DNA of 64,000 nucleotides from Rhodospirillaceae bacterium SYSU D60007 (GCA_003574685.1 QOCQ01000007.1:124001-188000), one strand, 5' to 3'; positions 45,591-54,410 are shown, counted from the first letter of the stretch. Notes: generated from the letters alone by a model not told the origin. Numbers and translations: made by a program.

Positions 45591-45672
45591 CAATTTGCGC
45601 TCGCAAGCGGGTGCTCACTCTGTTATATGCGGTATTGGCGTGCAGTCTGCCGCCACCCGTGGGGAGTCTCCA

Positions 45673-46047
45673 ATGAACAATCTGCTTTTCAGCTTCGACG
45701 GCCGCATCAACCGCGCCCGGTTCTGGACGGGCGTCGCGGTACTGGTCGCTATCTACATCGTGCTTCTGGTCATCAACCTCGTCGCCGGGCTGATGTTCGG
45801 CGAGAGCATCGTCACCCTGCTGGTCGGTATCGTGTCGATCGCGGCCTACCTGGCGATGATCTGGCCGTCGATCGCGCTGGGCGTGAAGCGCTTCCACGAT
45901 CGCAACAAGTCGGGCTGGTGGGTGCTGATCTCGCTGGTGCCGATCATCGGCGGCATCTGGTACCTCGTCGAGTGCGGCTTCCTCGAGGGCACCAGGGGCC
46001 CGAACCAGTTCGGCCCCGATCCGCTGCCGTCTCCGGCCCTTGCCTAG
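45673..46047 (+). CDS. DUF805 membrane protein
   Basis: A 124-residue protein with about four hydrophobic helices and the DUF805 signature LFSFDGRINRARFWTGV at the N-terminus, then LGVKRFHDRNKSGWWVLISLVPIIGGIWYLVECGFLEGTRGPNQFGPDPL. GGGGAG lies upstream of the ATG at 45673. It overlaps the convergent MlrC gene by 4 bases at the stop codons. Role unknown. Confidence 0.88.
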   Translation: MNNLLFSFDGRINRARFWTGVAVLVAIYIVLLVINLVAGLMFGESIVTLLVGIVSIAAYLAMIWPSIALGVKRFHDRNKSGWWVLISLVPIIGGIWYLVECGFLEGTRGPNQFGPDPLPSPALA

Positions 46048-47510
46048 CCGGCGAAGGGATCGGCCACGAACGGCCACTGCGCGCGGGACGCCTTCTTGTA
46101 GGGCATCTTCAGGAAGTCGGGCGCCACGGCGCCCGGCACGGCAACGTAGAGAATCTCTGACGCGACCGGGGCATATTCGGCGTGGAAGTGCTGCATCGAC
46201 TTCACGACCACAACCTTCCTTGCCGCCGGATCGACACCGACGTTCGTGAACGCATCGACGCTTTTGCATTGCGCGCGCAGCGTGTTGCAGACCACGGCAA
46301 TGCCATTGACGTCGAAAGCGGCCATATCGCCGACCGCGACATGGCCGTTGCCGAAGCCTTTGGTCTGAGCATCGCGCTTAAGGCCGATCACGCGGGCCCG
46401 CACGTCCAGCGCCGGACCTGACATCGGCCCCAGCTTGCCGCCCAGCCGCAGATCGAGCTCGGCGCCCTCACCCACCTCGAAGCCCAGCCGCACGGCCATC
46501 GGATCCCAGAACATGGCGATGGCGGCATCCCGGATGCCGCGTTCCAGCATGGCCTGGAGAATGAACGTGGAATCGCTGGCCGCACCGCCGCCGGCGTTGT
46601 CGGACACGTCGGCCAACACCAGCGGCTTCGGCTGGTTGTGCGTCATGGCCCGTGCCAGCGCCTGGTCGAGGCTGGCATAGGCGGGCTGCGTCTGCTCGCG
46701 CAGGCGGAAGAACTCCATGCCCAGCTCGCGCGCCATCCGCTCGGCCTTGGGGCGATCGTTGTCCGTGACCACGAGGATCTTGCTGCCCATGTCGGGCACG
46801 TCGGCCCAGGGAAAGCCGTGGATCACCGACACCGACAGGACGCCGTCCTTGCCCTGCAGGGCCGTGCATTTGTCGACGAAACCACGCATGGGCTGGCGCG
46901 TGGTGTGGAACACGCCCACCGTACGGCAGTCGAACCAGCCCATCACCGGCTTGGTGCGCCCCTCCACCGCGTCGGCAATCAGCTCGAAGACGTCGACCGC
47001 GCGGTCGACGACGTCGACGTGCGGATACTCCTTGAACAGCACGATGGCGGTAGCGTTGTCGAGTTTCTGGCGGCCGACATTGGCATGAAGGTCGAGCTCG
47101 ACACCGACCGGCACATCCGGACCTACGGTCTTGCGCACATGCGCCAGCAGATCCCCTTCGGCATCGTCATAACCCTCGGCCACCATCGCGCCGTGGAGGC
47201 AGAGCAGCACGGCATCGACCGGCAATGCGGCTTTCAGGTCGGCGATGATCTCATCGCGGAAATCCTCGTAGACCTTGCGCACCGTCTTGCCAGCGGGCTG
47301 CGCGAAGGCGCAGAGGCTTTCCACCACTTGCCAGCCGCGCTTACCGGCCATGCGCCGCCACATGGCCAGCGGCCCGGCAAACATCGGCGGGTTGTCGCCG
47401 TAGCTGGCGCGGCGGTACAGGCAAGTGTCCTGAAAGAGCTGCAGGCCGGTGGGCAGGGAGGAAAAGGTATTGGTTTCGGTGCCGAGCGTGGCAGTGAAGA
47501 TCTTTGTCAT
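46044..47510 (-). CDS. M81 family metallopeptidase (MlrC-like) 2
   Basis: A 488-residue second M81 enzyme, more diverged from the one at 41.4 kb. Landmarks are ETNTFSSLPTGLQLF, DAVLLCLHGAMVAEGYDDAEGDLLAHVR, VGVELDLHANVGRQKLDNATAIVLFKEYPHVDVVDR, ADVSDNAGGGAASDSTF and VVVVKSMQHFHAEYAPVA. The metal region and Asp/His residues are kept, so it should be active. It is likely to act on a different small amide or peptide. Confidence 0.87.
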   Translation of the reverse strand: MTKIFTATLGTETNTFSSLPTGLQLFQDTCLYRRASYGDNPPMFAGPLAMWRRMAGKRGWQVVESLCAFAQPAGKTVRKVYEDFRDEIIADLKAALPVDAVLLCLHGAMVAEGYDDAEGDLLAHVRKTVGPDVPVGVELDLHANVGRQKLDNATAIVLFKEYPHVDVVDRAVDVFELIADAVEGRTKPVMGWFDCRTVGVFHTTRQPMRGFVDKCTALQGKDGVLSVSVIHGFPWADVPDMGSKILVVTDNDRPKAERMARELGMEFFRLREQTQPAYASLDQALARAMTHNQPKPLVLADVSDNAGGGAASDSTFILQAMLERGIRDAAIAMFWDPMAVRLGFEVGEGAELDLRLGGKLGPMSGPALDVRARVIGLKRDAQTKGFGNGHVAVGDMAAFDVNGIAVVCNTLRAQCKSVDAFTNVGVDPAARKVVVVKSMQHFHAEYAPVASEILYVAVPGAVAPDFLKMPYKKASRAQWPFVADPFAG

Positions 47511-47585
47511 GGCCGGGCGACGCTACCCGGTCCGGGCCTGCCGATGAAAGCACCAACGCACGCCCGCAACCCGGGCATGCGCGTA

Positions 47586-47849
47586 CTAGCGGCGATCGAC
47601 GATCGTGTAGTCGGCGTCGCTGACGCGGCGGCGGACCGGCACCCGAACGGGTACGGTGCGGCGCTGGCGGAAGAAGCCCGAGAACCAGTCGCGCGCCTTG
47701 AAGACCAGCGCGCCAATCACGACAGCCACGACCCCGGCCGCCACGATGGCCAGCCCGAAAGCCAGCATCGCGATCACCGCGACGGCGACCACGAGGCCAC
47801 GCAGCCAGAGGCCCAGCGGCAGGCGGGACAGTGCATGCAGGATATTCAT
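47586..47849 (-). CDS. Small membrane protein with basic C-terminal tail
   Basis: An 87-residue protein with one or two strongly hydrophobic helices (LWLRGLVVAVAVIAMLAFGLAIVAAGVVAVVIGALVF) and a polar basic tail (KARDWFSGFFRQRRTVPVRVPVRRRVSDADYTIVDRR). A GGGAG sequence precedes the ATG. It lies between the signalling cassette and the second MlrC gene on the same strand. No family recognised. Confidence 0.65.
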   Translation of the reverse strand: MNILHALSRLPLGLWLRGLVVAVAVIAMLAFGLAIVAAGVVAVVIGALVFKARDWFSGFFRQRRTVPVRVPVRRRVSDADYTIVDRR

Positions 47850-47970
47850 CGGCCGGACTCCCTGAACCTCCCGGCGGTGGTCAATTGAGACACCTTGAGA
47901 CAGATAAGAGGCATGTTTCCTTTTCGTCCCCCTATGTAGGGGCTACCGACGGGCTTGTCACCCCGGCTTC

Positions 47971-49218
47971 CTAACTTCTTGATATAATTACCTTAATCTC
48001 ACCGAGACTCACCCGGCTGCCGTCTTGCAGCGGTGCGGGCTGAAACGGCGCCAGGCGCCTGCCGTCCACGGCGGTGCCGTTGGTCGAGTTCAGGTCCTCT
48101 ACGGTCAGCGTGCCGCCCGTCAGCCGGAACCGGGCATGGCGGCGGGAGATGCTGTCGTTCTCCACCGTGAGCTGGCAGTAGCGCGACATGCGGCCGAAGA
48201 TGATGCCCTCCTCCTGCGACAGCAGCGCCCCTTCCAGCCGCATGTCCACCGGCGCGCCAGCACGATCGGCCCCGATCATGCGCCACGCCCCCGCCGGCAG
48301 CGGTGCAAACAGCGGCTGGTCCATTCGCCCGGTCGGCACCGAGCTCTGGCTGGGATATGGGCCGGCCGAGGGCGGGGGCTCGAACAGCGGCGGCACGGGT
48401 GCCGAGGGTCCTGGCGGGAAAGGTGGTGGAGGCGCAGGCGCTGGCCCGAAGCCTGGTGCGGTCTGATAGCCCTGCTGGGGCGGCGGCGGTGCGAAGGACG
48501 GCCCCGGCGCCGGATATCCCGACGGGGGCGGCTGAAAGGGGATGGGCTGCGCGACAGGCGGACCCACGGGCGTGAAGCCCGGCCGCGACACGGGCGCGGA
48601 AACGGTCGGAACACGCGACGGAGGCGCTGCGGCGGCCGCCGGCTGCGCGGAAGGCAGCGGGCCGGCCGCCCCGGGCAGCACCGTGAAGGCGTCGGAGCCG
48701 GCCTCGGCTGGCAGCACGAGGTGCACCCGTACCGGGCGTGAGATGTTCTTCACCTGCCGGTCGCCCAAGTCCTGGAAGCGGAAGCCCACCTTGCCCTCGA
48801 CCGCCTCGCGCACCCGGGAGGACACGATCACCGTGCCCGGCTCGGCCAGCGCCTGGATGCGCGCCGCGAGATTGACCTCGTCGCCGAAGATATTGTCGCC
48901 ATCGACGATCACCTCGCCGAGGTTCAGCCCGATGCGCAGTGTGACGTGCCGGTCCGGCGGCCGGCCGGCGTTGCGCTCGGCCATCGCCACCTGCAGCTCC
49001 ATGGCGCAGCGCACGGCGGCGACGCTGCTGCCGAACTCGACCAGCATGGCGTCACCGGCGGTGTTCACCAGCCGCCCGGAGTTCCGGCCCAGCGCCGGCA
49101 GCCAGACATTGTCGAACAGCGTCTTCAGCTCGCGGAAGGTGCGCGTCTCCGCCCCCTCCATGAGCCGGCTGTAGCCGACCACGTCAGCATGCAGGATGGC
49201 GGCCAGCCGCCGGTCCAT
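47971..49218 (-). CDS. Class III adenylate/guanylate cyclase with C-terminal FHA domain
   Basis: A 415-residue three-part protein. Residues 1-175 are a class III cyclase domain: ILHADVVGYSRLM (metal D12), NTAGDAMLVEF (metal D56) and FGDEVNLAARIQAL (N116, R120). Residues about 175-305 form a Pro/Gly/Ala-rich linker. Residues about 320-415 are an FHA domain with FGRMSRYCQL, DSISRRHARF and DLNSTNGT, which bind phosphothreonine. It ends the kinase cassette, 7 bases after the transglutaminase-like gene. The FHA domain probably ties cyclase output to the neighbouring kinase. Whether it makes cAMP or cGMP is not decided. Confidence 0.9.
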   Translation of the reverse strand: MDRRLAAILHADVVGYSRLMEGAETRTFRELKTLFDNVWLPALGRNSGRLVNTAGDAMLVEFGSSVAAVRCAMELQVAMAERNAGRPPDRHVTLRIGLNLGEVIVDGDNIFGDEVNLAARIQALAEPGTVIVSSRVREAVEGKVGFRFQDLGDRQVKNISRPVRVHLVLPAEAGSDAFTVLPGAAGPLPSAQPAAAAAPPSRVPTVSAPVSRPGFTPVGPPVAQPIPFQPPPSGYPAPGPSFAPPPPQQGYQTAPGFGPAPAPPPPFPPGPSAPVPPLFEPPPSAGPYPSQSSVPTGRMDQPLFAPLPAGAWRMIGADRAGAPVDMRLEGALLSQEEGIIFGRMSRYCQLTVENDSISRRHARFRLTGGTLTVEDLNSTNGTAVDGRRLAPFQPAPLQDGSRVSLGEIKVIISRS

Positions 49219-49225
49219 GACGTCC

Positions 49226-50212
49226 CTACTCCTTCAGCTCGAAGAAGGTGATCTCCTCCGGCCTTCCCATATACCATGCCGTGGTCGGCGCGACCTGTCC
49301 CGGCGGCACGACCGCGGGTCCGGTCGGCTCGAGCAGCAGCCAGGTGCGGCCATCATACGTCACCGCCGCCTCCCCTTCGCGCGGCACAAGGTCGACGGCC
49401 AAGGCCACGTGCTGCGGCAGCACGACGAACAGCAGCCTTTGCCGGGGCAGCAGGCTGCGCAGGATCGCCGCCAGGGCCACTGTCTTGCTGTCGCAATCGC
49501 CGCGGTTGAGACGGAACATGGCCGGTGGCGGGGCGAACTCAATGCCACCTGTCGTGCGCGGATCGGTCAGGTCATCATAGGGGATCGCCTGGACGAAGCC
49601 CAGCGCCCGCGCAATGTGCTGCCGCGCACTTTCTCCCGCCAACTGTGCCGCCAGCGCCGCGGCGACGGGCCGCAGCGGCGCCACGTAACGCTGCGTGGCT
49701 GTCACGTAGTTCATGTGGATGGCGGGCCCGACCGCTCGGCGCGCATGCTTGTGCAGCCATTCCTGGCGCGCGTTCTCGATGATCCTGTCCATGCGGCCAT
49801 AGAAGGCCTCGCCCCGTGCCGGGTTGGCGGCCAGGACCGTGAAAGAGGTGCCCTCGGCCGTCCGCCGCACCTGCAGGCGCACGCCCGCCCGCTCGGCGTC
49901 ACGCCCCAGTGCCTGCTCGACATGGGCGTAGAGCTGCGGCATCGAGTAGTCGCGGAACAGATCCATCGCCGCCTCGATGTCGGCCGTCGGCAGCGAAAAC
50001 GCCAACTGCCGCGCCTCGCCCCCGGCATCCTTCCAGCCATAGGCAAAGCGCGTATCGCTCCCGCTCGCCTGCTGCCGGAAGGCCGTCTGCTGCGCCGAGG
50101 CCGACGCGACAACAGCGAGCGACGCAATGCAGACTGCGAGCAGCGCGCCAATGAGGCGCACGCTCTCGCACAGGCAGATCGATATGAGGTGGCGGCGGAC
50201 TCGCATAAACAT
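49226..50212 (-). CDS. Exported transglutaminase-like protein 1
   Basis: A 328-residue exported protein with a signal peptide (VRLIGALLAVCIASLAVVASASA) and a C-terminal transglutaminase/cysteine-protease-like core: FVQAIPYDDLTDPRTTGGIEFAPPPAMFRLNRGDCDSKTVALAAILR (Cys240), LPQHVALAVDL (His268) and WLLLEPTGPA (Glu295), then PPGQVAP. Start at 50212 is the best ATG; 50206 and a GTG at 50299 are possible and no ribosome site decides. It is clearly a paralogue of the gene at 52503-53462. It may be a peptidase or a catalytically quiet adaptor of the periplasm. Confidence 0.78.
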   Translation of the reverse strand: MFMRVRRHLISICLCESVRLIGALLAVCIASLAVVASASAQQTAFRQQASGSDTRFAYGWKDAGGEARQLAFSLPTADIEAAMDLFRDYSMPQLYAHVEQALGRDAERAGVRLQVRRTAEGTSFTVLAANPARGEAFYGRMDRIIENARQEWLHKHARRAVGPAIHMNYVTATQRYVAPLRPVAAALAAQLAGESARQHIARALGFVQAIPYDDLTDPRTTGGIEFAPPPAMFRLNRGDCDSKTVALAAILRSLLPRQRLLFVVLPQHVALAVDLVPREGEAAVTYDGRTWLLLEPTGPAVVPPGQVAPTTAWYMGRPEEITFFELKE

Positions 50213-50339
50213 CAGGGCCCGGCCCCTACCATCATTACACGTCAGGGTGAAGGCCAGCCACAGGATGGACGATAGCGAACTCTGCCGGTAACGGGGCACG
50301 CATCGCCGGCATCGAGAATGCGGACCAAACTGCCGGCTG

Positions 50340-52370
50340 CTATTGTTTCTTGAGATTGAGGCGGCAGTGCGGAGCGAAGATGTCGCGGCGTCCGCCGATC
50401 GTGCGGGCGCTGCCTTCGATCGCCAGTGTATCGCCCGCAGGCCGGCCCCGCAGCGAGGCCATCCACTCGCGTCCGATCTCGCCGATCCACGCCAGATCGG
50501 CCACTGCAGACGTCTCGCTCAGCCGCATCTTGACCTGCATGCCCTGCACGGTGGTGCTGCCCTGACCACCGGCGATGCGCAGGTTCACATTGCCCTTGGG
50601 ACCGCCCGGATGGCAGTCGACGGTACCGACCCACAGGCCTTCGACTCCGGGAGGTCGGCGCGCGGCCTCCTCCTGCTGACGCCGGGCCGCTTCCTCCTGC
50701 TGGCGGCGGCGCGCTTCTTCGGCGGCCTGGCGGCGGGCTGTCTCATCCTGCTGGCGGCGGGCCGCCTCTTCCTGCTGGCGGCGGGCCGCTTCCTCCTGGC
50801 GGCGCCGTGCTTCCTCACTGCCTGAGCGCCGGCCCTCCTCTTCCTGACGGCGCCGGGCTTCCAGCTCGGCCTGGCGGCGCGCTTCTTCTTCCTGCTGGCG
50901 ACGCCGCGCCTCCTCGGCGGCCTGACGGCGAGCCTCCTCCTGACGGCGGGCCTCTTCCTGCCGCCGGCTCTGGGCCTCGGCTTCAAGCTGCGCCTGGCGT
51001 CGCCCTTCCTCTTCGGCGGCGCGGCGGCGCGCTTCCTCCTCGGCCTGCAGGCGGGCCTGCTCGGCGCGCTGACGTTCCTCCTCGGCCCGGCGCTGCTCTT
51101 CCAGCTCGCGCTGGCGGGCGGCTTCCGCTTCGGCCTGGCGGCGCGCTTCCTCGGCTTGCCGCCGCTCCTCCTCCAGCCTTGCCTGGCGGAGCGCCTCCTC
51201 CTCGGCGCGCTTGCGTGCTTCCTCCGCCTTGCGCCGTTCCTCTTCCAGCCGCGCCTGGCGCAGATCCTCGATGTAGACGTAGCTGCCCACCGCGCCGCCG
51301 CCCAGCAGCAGCACCAGCGCGGCTGCCATCAGCCACGGACGTGCGCGGGCACGCTGCGGCGCGCCGGGTGCCGCGCCGCGGCGCGACACGCGCGTCGCCT
51401 TCGCCTCGTCGGGCGGCACGGCCGCGGGCTGCGGTCCGGGCGTGAATGTAGGCCGGCTGCCGGCGAAGTACTGGCGCCAGCCGGCGATGGTCTGGGGGCG
51501 GTCCTGCGCCTTCAGCGCCAGCCCGGCGTCGATGCCCGCCAGCAGCTTCGGCGAATAACTGCCGGCTGCTGCCTTTGCGGCAGGTACCAGCTTGTCCTCC
51601 AGCAGCCGCTCCAGCGCCGTCGGTGGCTGGCTGCCGGTCACGCACTGGTAGAGCGTCGCCGCCAGCGCGTAGATGTCGGTGTATGGTCCCTGCGTTGCCG
51701 AGGTGAATTGCTCGGCGGCGGCGTAGCCTGGCGTATAGACGGCCGTCAGCGCCGTCGTGCGGCCGGCAATGGCGGCGCGCGCGGCGCCGAAATCCAGCAG
51801 CGTGGGGTGGCCGTCGGCATCAAGCATGATGTTCGAGGGCTTGATATCCCGATGCAGCACGCTGGTGGCGTGCACGCGCTCCAGCCCGTCGAGCAGCGGA
51901 TGCAGCAGCGTTTCGACCGCGGCCTGGTTTAGCCGGCCTTCGCGGCGCAGGCGGGTTTCCAGTGTCTCGCCGCGCAACAGCTCCATTACCATATAGGCGG
52001 TGCCGTTGGCCTCGAGGAAATCGTAGACGCGTACAACCGCCGGCACGTTCTCGAAGCGCGCCAGTGTCTGCGCCTCGGCAAGGAAGCGGTCGCGCCCCCA
52101 GCGGAAATCGTCGGCCAGCCGCGTGGAGCGCGGCAGCACCTGCGTGCCGCCATGGCGCACCGCCAGCGCCGCCGGCAGATACTCCTTGATCGCCACTGTC
52201 CGGTCGAGCTGCTGGTCGTGCGCGCGGTAAGTGATGCCGAACGCACCCTGCCCCAGCGTTTCCAGCAACTGGTAGCGCGCCAGGCCATAGCCTGACGGCA
52301 GCGATACGAGGTCCTCGCCGTCAGCGATCTCGCCGGAGCGCGGCGGCATCCGGGTATTGGTCTCTTCCAA
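50340..52370 (-). CDS. Transmembrane serine/threonine protein kinase with long coiled-coil arm
   Basis: A 676-residue Hanks-type kinase. Residues 33-300 form the kinase: glycine loop G-QGAFG (40-45), Lys62 in VAIKEYLP, HRDIKPSN (173-180), DFG (193-195) and PGYAAAEQF. Residues 346-367 form one transmembrane helix. Residues 370-572 are an unbroken coiled coil of EEARRQ-type repeats. Residues 577-676 form a small beta-rich domain (GLWVGTVDCHPGG... with Cys586 and Cys669). The arm and C-terminal domain should lie in the periplasm. TTG start at 52370 has GGAGG 5 bases upstream; ATG at 52349 is an alternative. Likely partner of the FHA-cyclase. Confidence 0.9.
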   Translation of the reverse strand: MEETNTRMPPRSGEIADGEDLVSLPSGYGLARYQLLETLGQGAFGITYRAHDQQLDRTVAIKEYLPAALAVRHGGTQVLPRSTRLADDFRWGRDRFLAEAQTLARFENVPAVVRVYDFLEANGTAYMVMELLRGETLETRLRREGRLNQAAVETLLHPLLDGLERVHATSVLHRDIKPSNIMLDADGHPTLLDFGAARAAIAGRTTALTAVYTPGYAAAEQFTSATQGPYTDIYALAATLYQCVTGSQPPTALERLLEDKLVPAAKAAAGSYSPKLLAGIDAGLALKAQDRPQTIAGWRQYFAGSRPTFTPGPQPAAVPPDEAKATRVSRRGAAPGAPQRARARPWLMAAALVLLLGGGAVGSYVYIEDLRQARLEEERRKAEEARKRAEEEALRQARLEEERRQAEEARRQAEAEAARQRELEEQRRAEEERQRAEQARLQAEEEARRRAAEEEGRRQAQLEAEAQSRRQEEARRQEEARRQAAEEARRRQQEEEARRQAELEARRRQEEEGRRSGSEEARRRQEEAARRQQEEAARRQQDETARRQAAEEARRRQQEEAARRQQEEAARRPPGVEGLWVGTVDCHPGGPKGNVNLRIAGGQGSTTVQGMQVKMRLSETSAVADLAWIGEIGREWMASLRGRPAGDTLAIEGSARTIGGRRDIFAPHCRLNLKKQ

Positions 52371-52502
52371 GAGCTCCTCCGCCGGCAGCGCCGGTCGAGA
52401 GCGACTGGCCCACTATGTCAAAATGAGCGTAGACTCACAAGTACGATTTGCAGTCACCTTGATAAACAGCGTTACCGGACAAATCATCCCTGCCGGCGGG
52501 CG

Positions 52503-53462
52503 TCAGGCGGCGAGGGGCCAGACGGAAAAGGTCTGGGCGTCGAGGAAGCGGGCCGTTTCGGGAGCGACCTGGCCTACGGGCGCCATGGCGGGACCGGCTG
52601 GCTCCAGGGCGATGAAGACGCGGCCTTGCTCGCGTACCCAGGCGTCGCCTTCACGCCAAGGCACGTCGACCGCGAGGATTGCATGGCCCGGCATGGTGGC
52701 CATGGCGCTCAGCCGGCCCGGTGTGATGGCGCGCAGCACGCAGGCCAGCGCCACCGCCTTGCTGTCGCAGTCGCCGCGGTTCAAATCCAGCAGCGTGGGC
52801 GGCGGCGCAAAGTCATAGCCGCCGCTGCGTACCCGGTCCGTCAACTCGTCGTAAGGAATGGCCTGGAAGAACGACAGCGCCAGGCCGATGCGGGCGCGTT
52901 CGTCGGCACCCCCGGCGATGCCCAGCAGTGCCTGGGACAGCGGCCACATGGCGCGCATGTAGCGGCGGGCGGCACCGACATAGTCCACCCAGATGGTGCT
53001 GCGATCGATGCGGCGCAGATAGTGCTGCGCATATCGCGCCTGGGCCTGCTGCAGGGCGCGGTCGATCTGCGGGGCCGCTTCCTTGAGCAACGGTGGCGGC
53101 CCCAACAGGCGATAGCCGATGCCGAAGCTGCTGACGCCCGCCGCCTTGCGCTCGATCTCGATCTTCACCTCGCTCCATTTCGACGCGGCCTGGCGGAGGG
53201 CGGTCTCAATATAGTCGCGCATGGATTCCAGCGAGAACTCGCGGAACAGTTTCGTCGCCGCCTCGATCTCGCCCGTGTCCAGTGCAAAGCTGATGTCGCG
53301 CTCGCGCCGCTCGTGATCAAACCAGCGCACCCGGAACTGCGTGTGCCCCGGCCCCCGTCGGCGCTCAAAGGACAATTGCCGCGCCGCCACCGCGCGCGGC
53401 GCCAGTGCCAGCGCCAGGCTGGCGGTGGCGCCCATCAGCAAGCCGCGGCGGGGAATGTCCAT
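52503..53462 (-). CDS. Exported transglutaminase-like protein 2 (twin-arginine signal)
   Basis: A 319-residue paralogue of the gene at 49226-50212. It begins MDIPRRGLLMGATASLALALAPRAVAA, a Tat-like signal with the Arg pair. The core repeats the same block: FFQAIPYDELTDRVRSGGYDFAPPPTLLDLNRGDCDSKAVALACVLR (Cys232), MPGHAILAVDV (His260), IALEPAGPAMAPVGQVAP (Glu287). It is the first gene of the cassette, only 4 bases after the enoyl-CoA hydratase stop, so read-through from that gene is possible. Reaction unknown. Confidence 0.8.
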   Translation of the reverse strand: MDIPRRGLLMGATASLALALAPRAVAARQLSFERRRGPGHTQFRVRWFDHERRERDISFALDTGEIEAATKLFREFSLESMRDYIETALRQAASKWSEVKIEIERKAAGVSSFGIGYRLLGPPPLLKEAAPQIDRALQQAQARYAQHYLRRIDRSTIWVDYVGAARRYMRAMWPLSQALLGIAGGADERARIGLALSFFQAIPYDELTDRVRSGGYDFAPPPTLLDLNRGDCDSKAVALACVLRAITPGRLSAMATMPGHAILAVDVPWREGDAWVREQGRVFIALEPAGPAMAPVGQVAPETARFLDAQTFSVWPLAA

Positions 53463-53466
53463 CGCC

Positions 53467-54237
53467 TCAGCGCCCCCTGAAGACCGGCTTGCGCTTCTCG
53501 GTGACGGCGGCGATTCCTTCGACGAGGTCCTCGGAGAGGGCGCAGGTGCGAATGCGCTGGCGCATCGCCGCCTCGTCGAAGGCGCTGCGGCTGATGTCGT
53601 TGATCGAGGCTTTCATGCCAGTGACGGATAGCGGCGCCAGCCCACCCAGCGTCGTGGCAAGACCATCGATCCTTGCGGCCAAGGCCGTGCGCTCGACCAG
53701 CCAGTCGATGTAGCCGATGCGCAGCAGCTCGGCATCGTCGAACTCCTCGGCCAGCAGCAGAAAGCGCTTGGCCACGCCCGGCCCCAGGCGCTCGGTGAAG
53801 CGCCGCAGGCCGCCGGGATAGTAGTGCAGGCCCAGCCGTCCGGCCGGCAGGAACGCCCGCATGCCGCGCACGCCGACCCTGAAATCGCAGGCCAGCGCGA
53901 GGTCGGTGCCGCCGCCATAAACGCTGCCGTTCAGCGCGCCGATGGTCGGTATGCGGCACGCCTCGACACGATCGCACAGGGCCTCGAAGCTGTAGCGCCG
54001 CCCCTCCGCGGACGCTGCGCCCGGCTTCAGCGATCCGAGATCGAAGCCGGCGCAGAAGGTCTTCTCGCCGGCTCCGGTCAGGACCAGCACGCGCACGTCC
54101 GTTGCGGCTTCGATGGTGTCCAGATGCGCCACCAGCGCACGGATATCGGCCGGCGCCAGGCGGTTGTGGACGGCCGGATTGTTCAGCGTGATCGTGGCCC
54201 GGGGGCCGTCAATGGTCAGCAGAATATGCTCGCTCAT
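53467..54237 (-). CDS. Enoyl-CoA hydratase/isomerase family protein
   Basis: Crotonase-fold protein, 256 residues. LVLTGAGEKTFCAGFDLGSL and IGALNGSVYGGGTDLALACDFRVGVRG form the two oxyanion-hole segments, and LPAGRLGLHYYPGGLRRFTERLG the next. Catalytic acids of classical hydratases are not all obvious, so it may be a hydratase, isomerase or related crotonase. It is divergent from the acyl-CoA dehydrogenase gene 173 bases away. Confidence 0.85.
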   Translation of the reverse strand: MSEHILLTIDGPRATITLNNPAVHNRLAPADIRALVAHLDTIEAATDVRVLVLTGAGEKTFCAGFDLGSLKPGAASAEGRRYSFEALCDRVEACRIPTIGALNGSVYGGGTDLALACDFRVGVRGMRAFLPAGRLGLHYYPGGLRRFTERLGPGVAKRFLLLAEEFDDAELLRIGYIDWLVERTALAARIDGLATTLGGLAPLSVTGMKASINDISRSAFDEAAMRQRIRTCALSEDLVEGIAAVTEKRKPVFRGR

Positions 54238-54410
54238 GGCGGCATGTTATCGCGCGATGGATGCGGCGTCATGTTTACGCCACGGACGGGCCTTCCCTCA
54301 GCGCCATTTGGTCCACGTCGGCGCAATCGTCCGGCAGCCGCGGCTCTGGAGAAGCGCGCGCCCGGCGTCTATGGTCAGGCCAGAATCGCCATCCAGCGCC
54401 GGGACATGCC

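Noticed and set aside
50620-51265. Internal tandem repeat as CRISPR or satellite
   Set aside because: The periodic DNA encodes EEARRQ heptads of the kinase coiled coil; there are no unique spacers of constant length.
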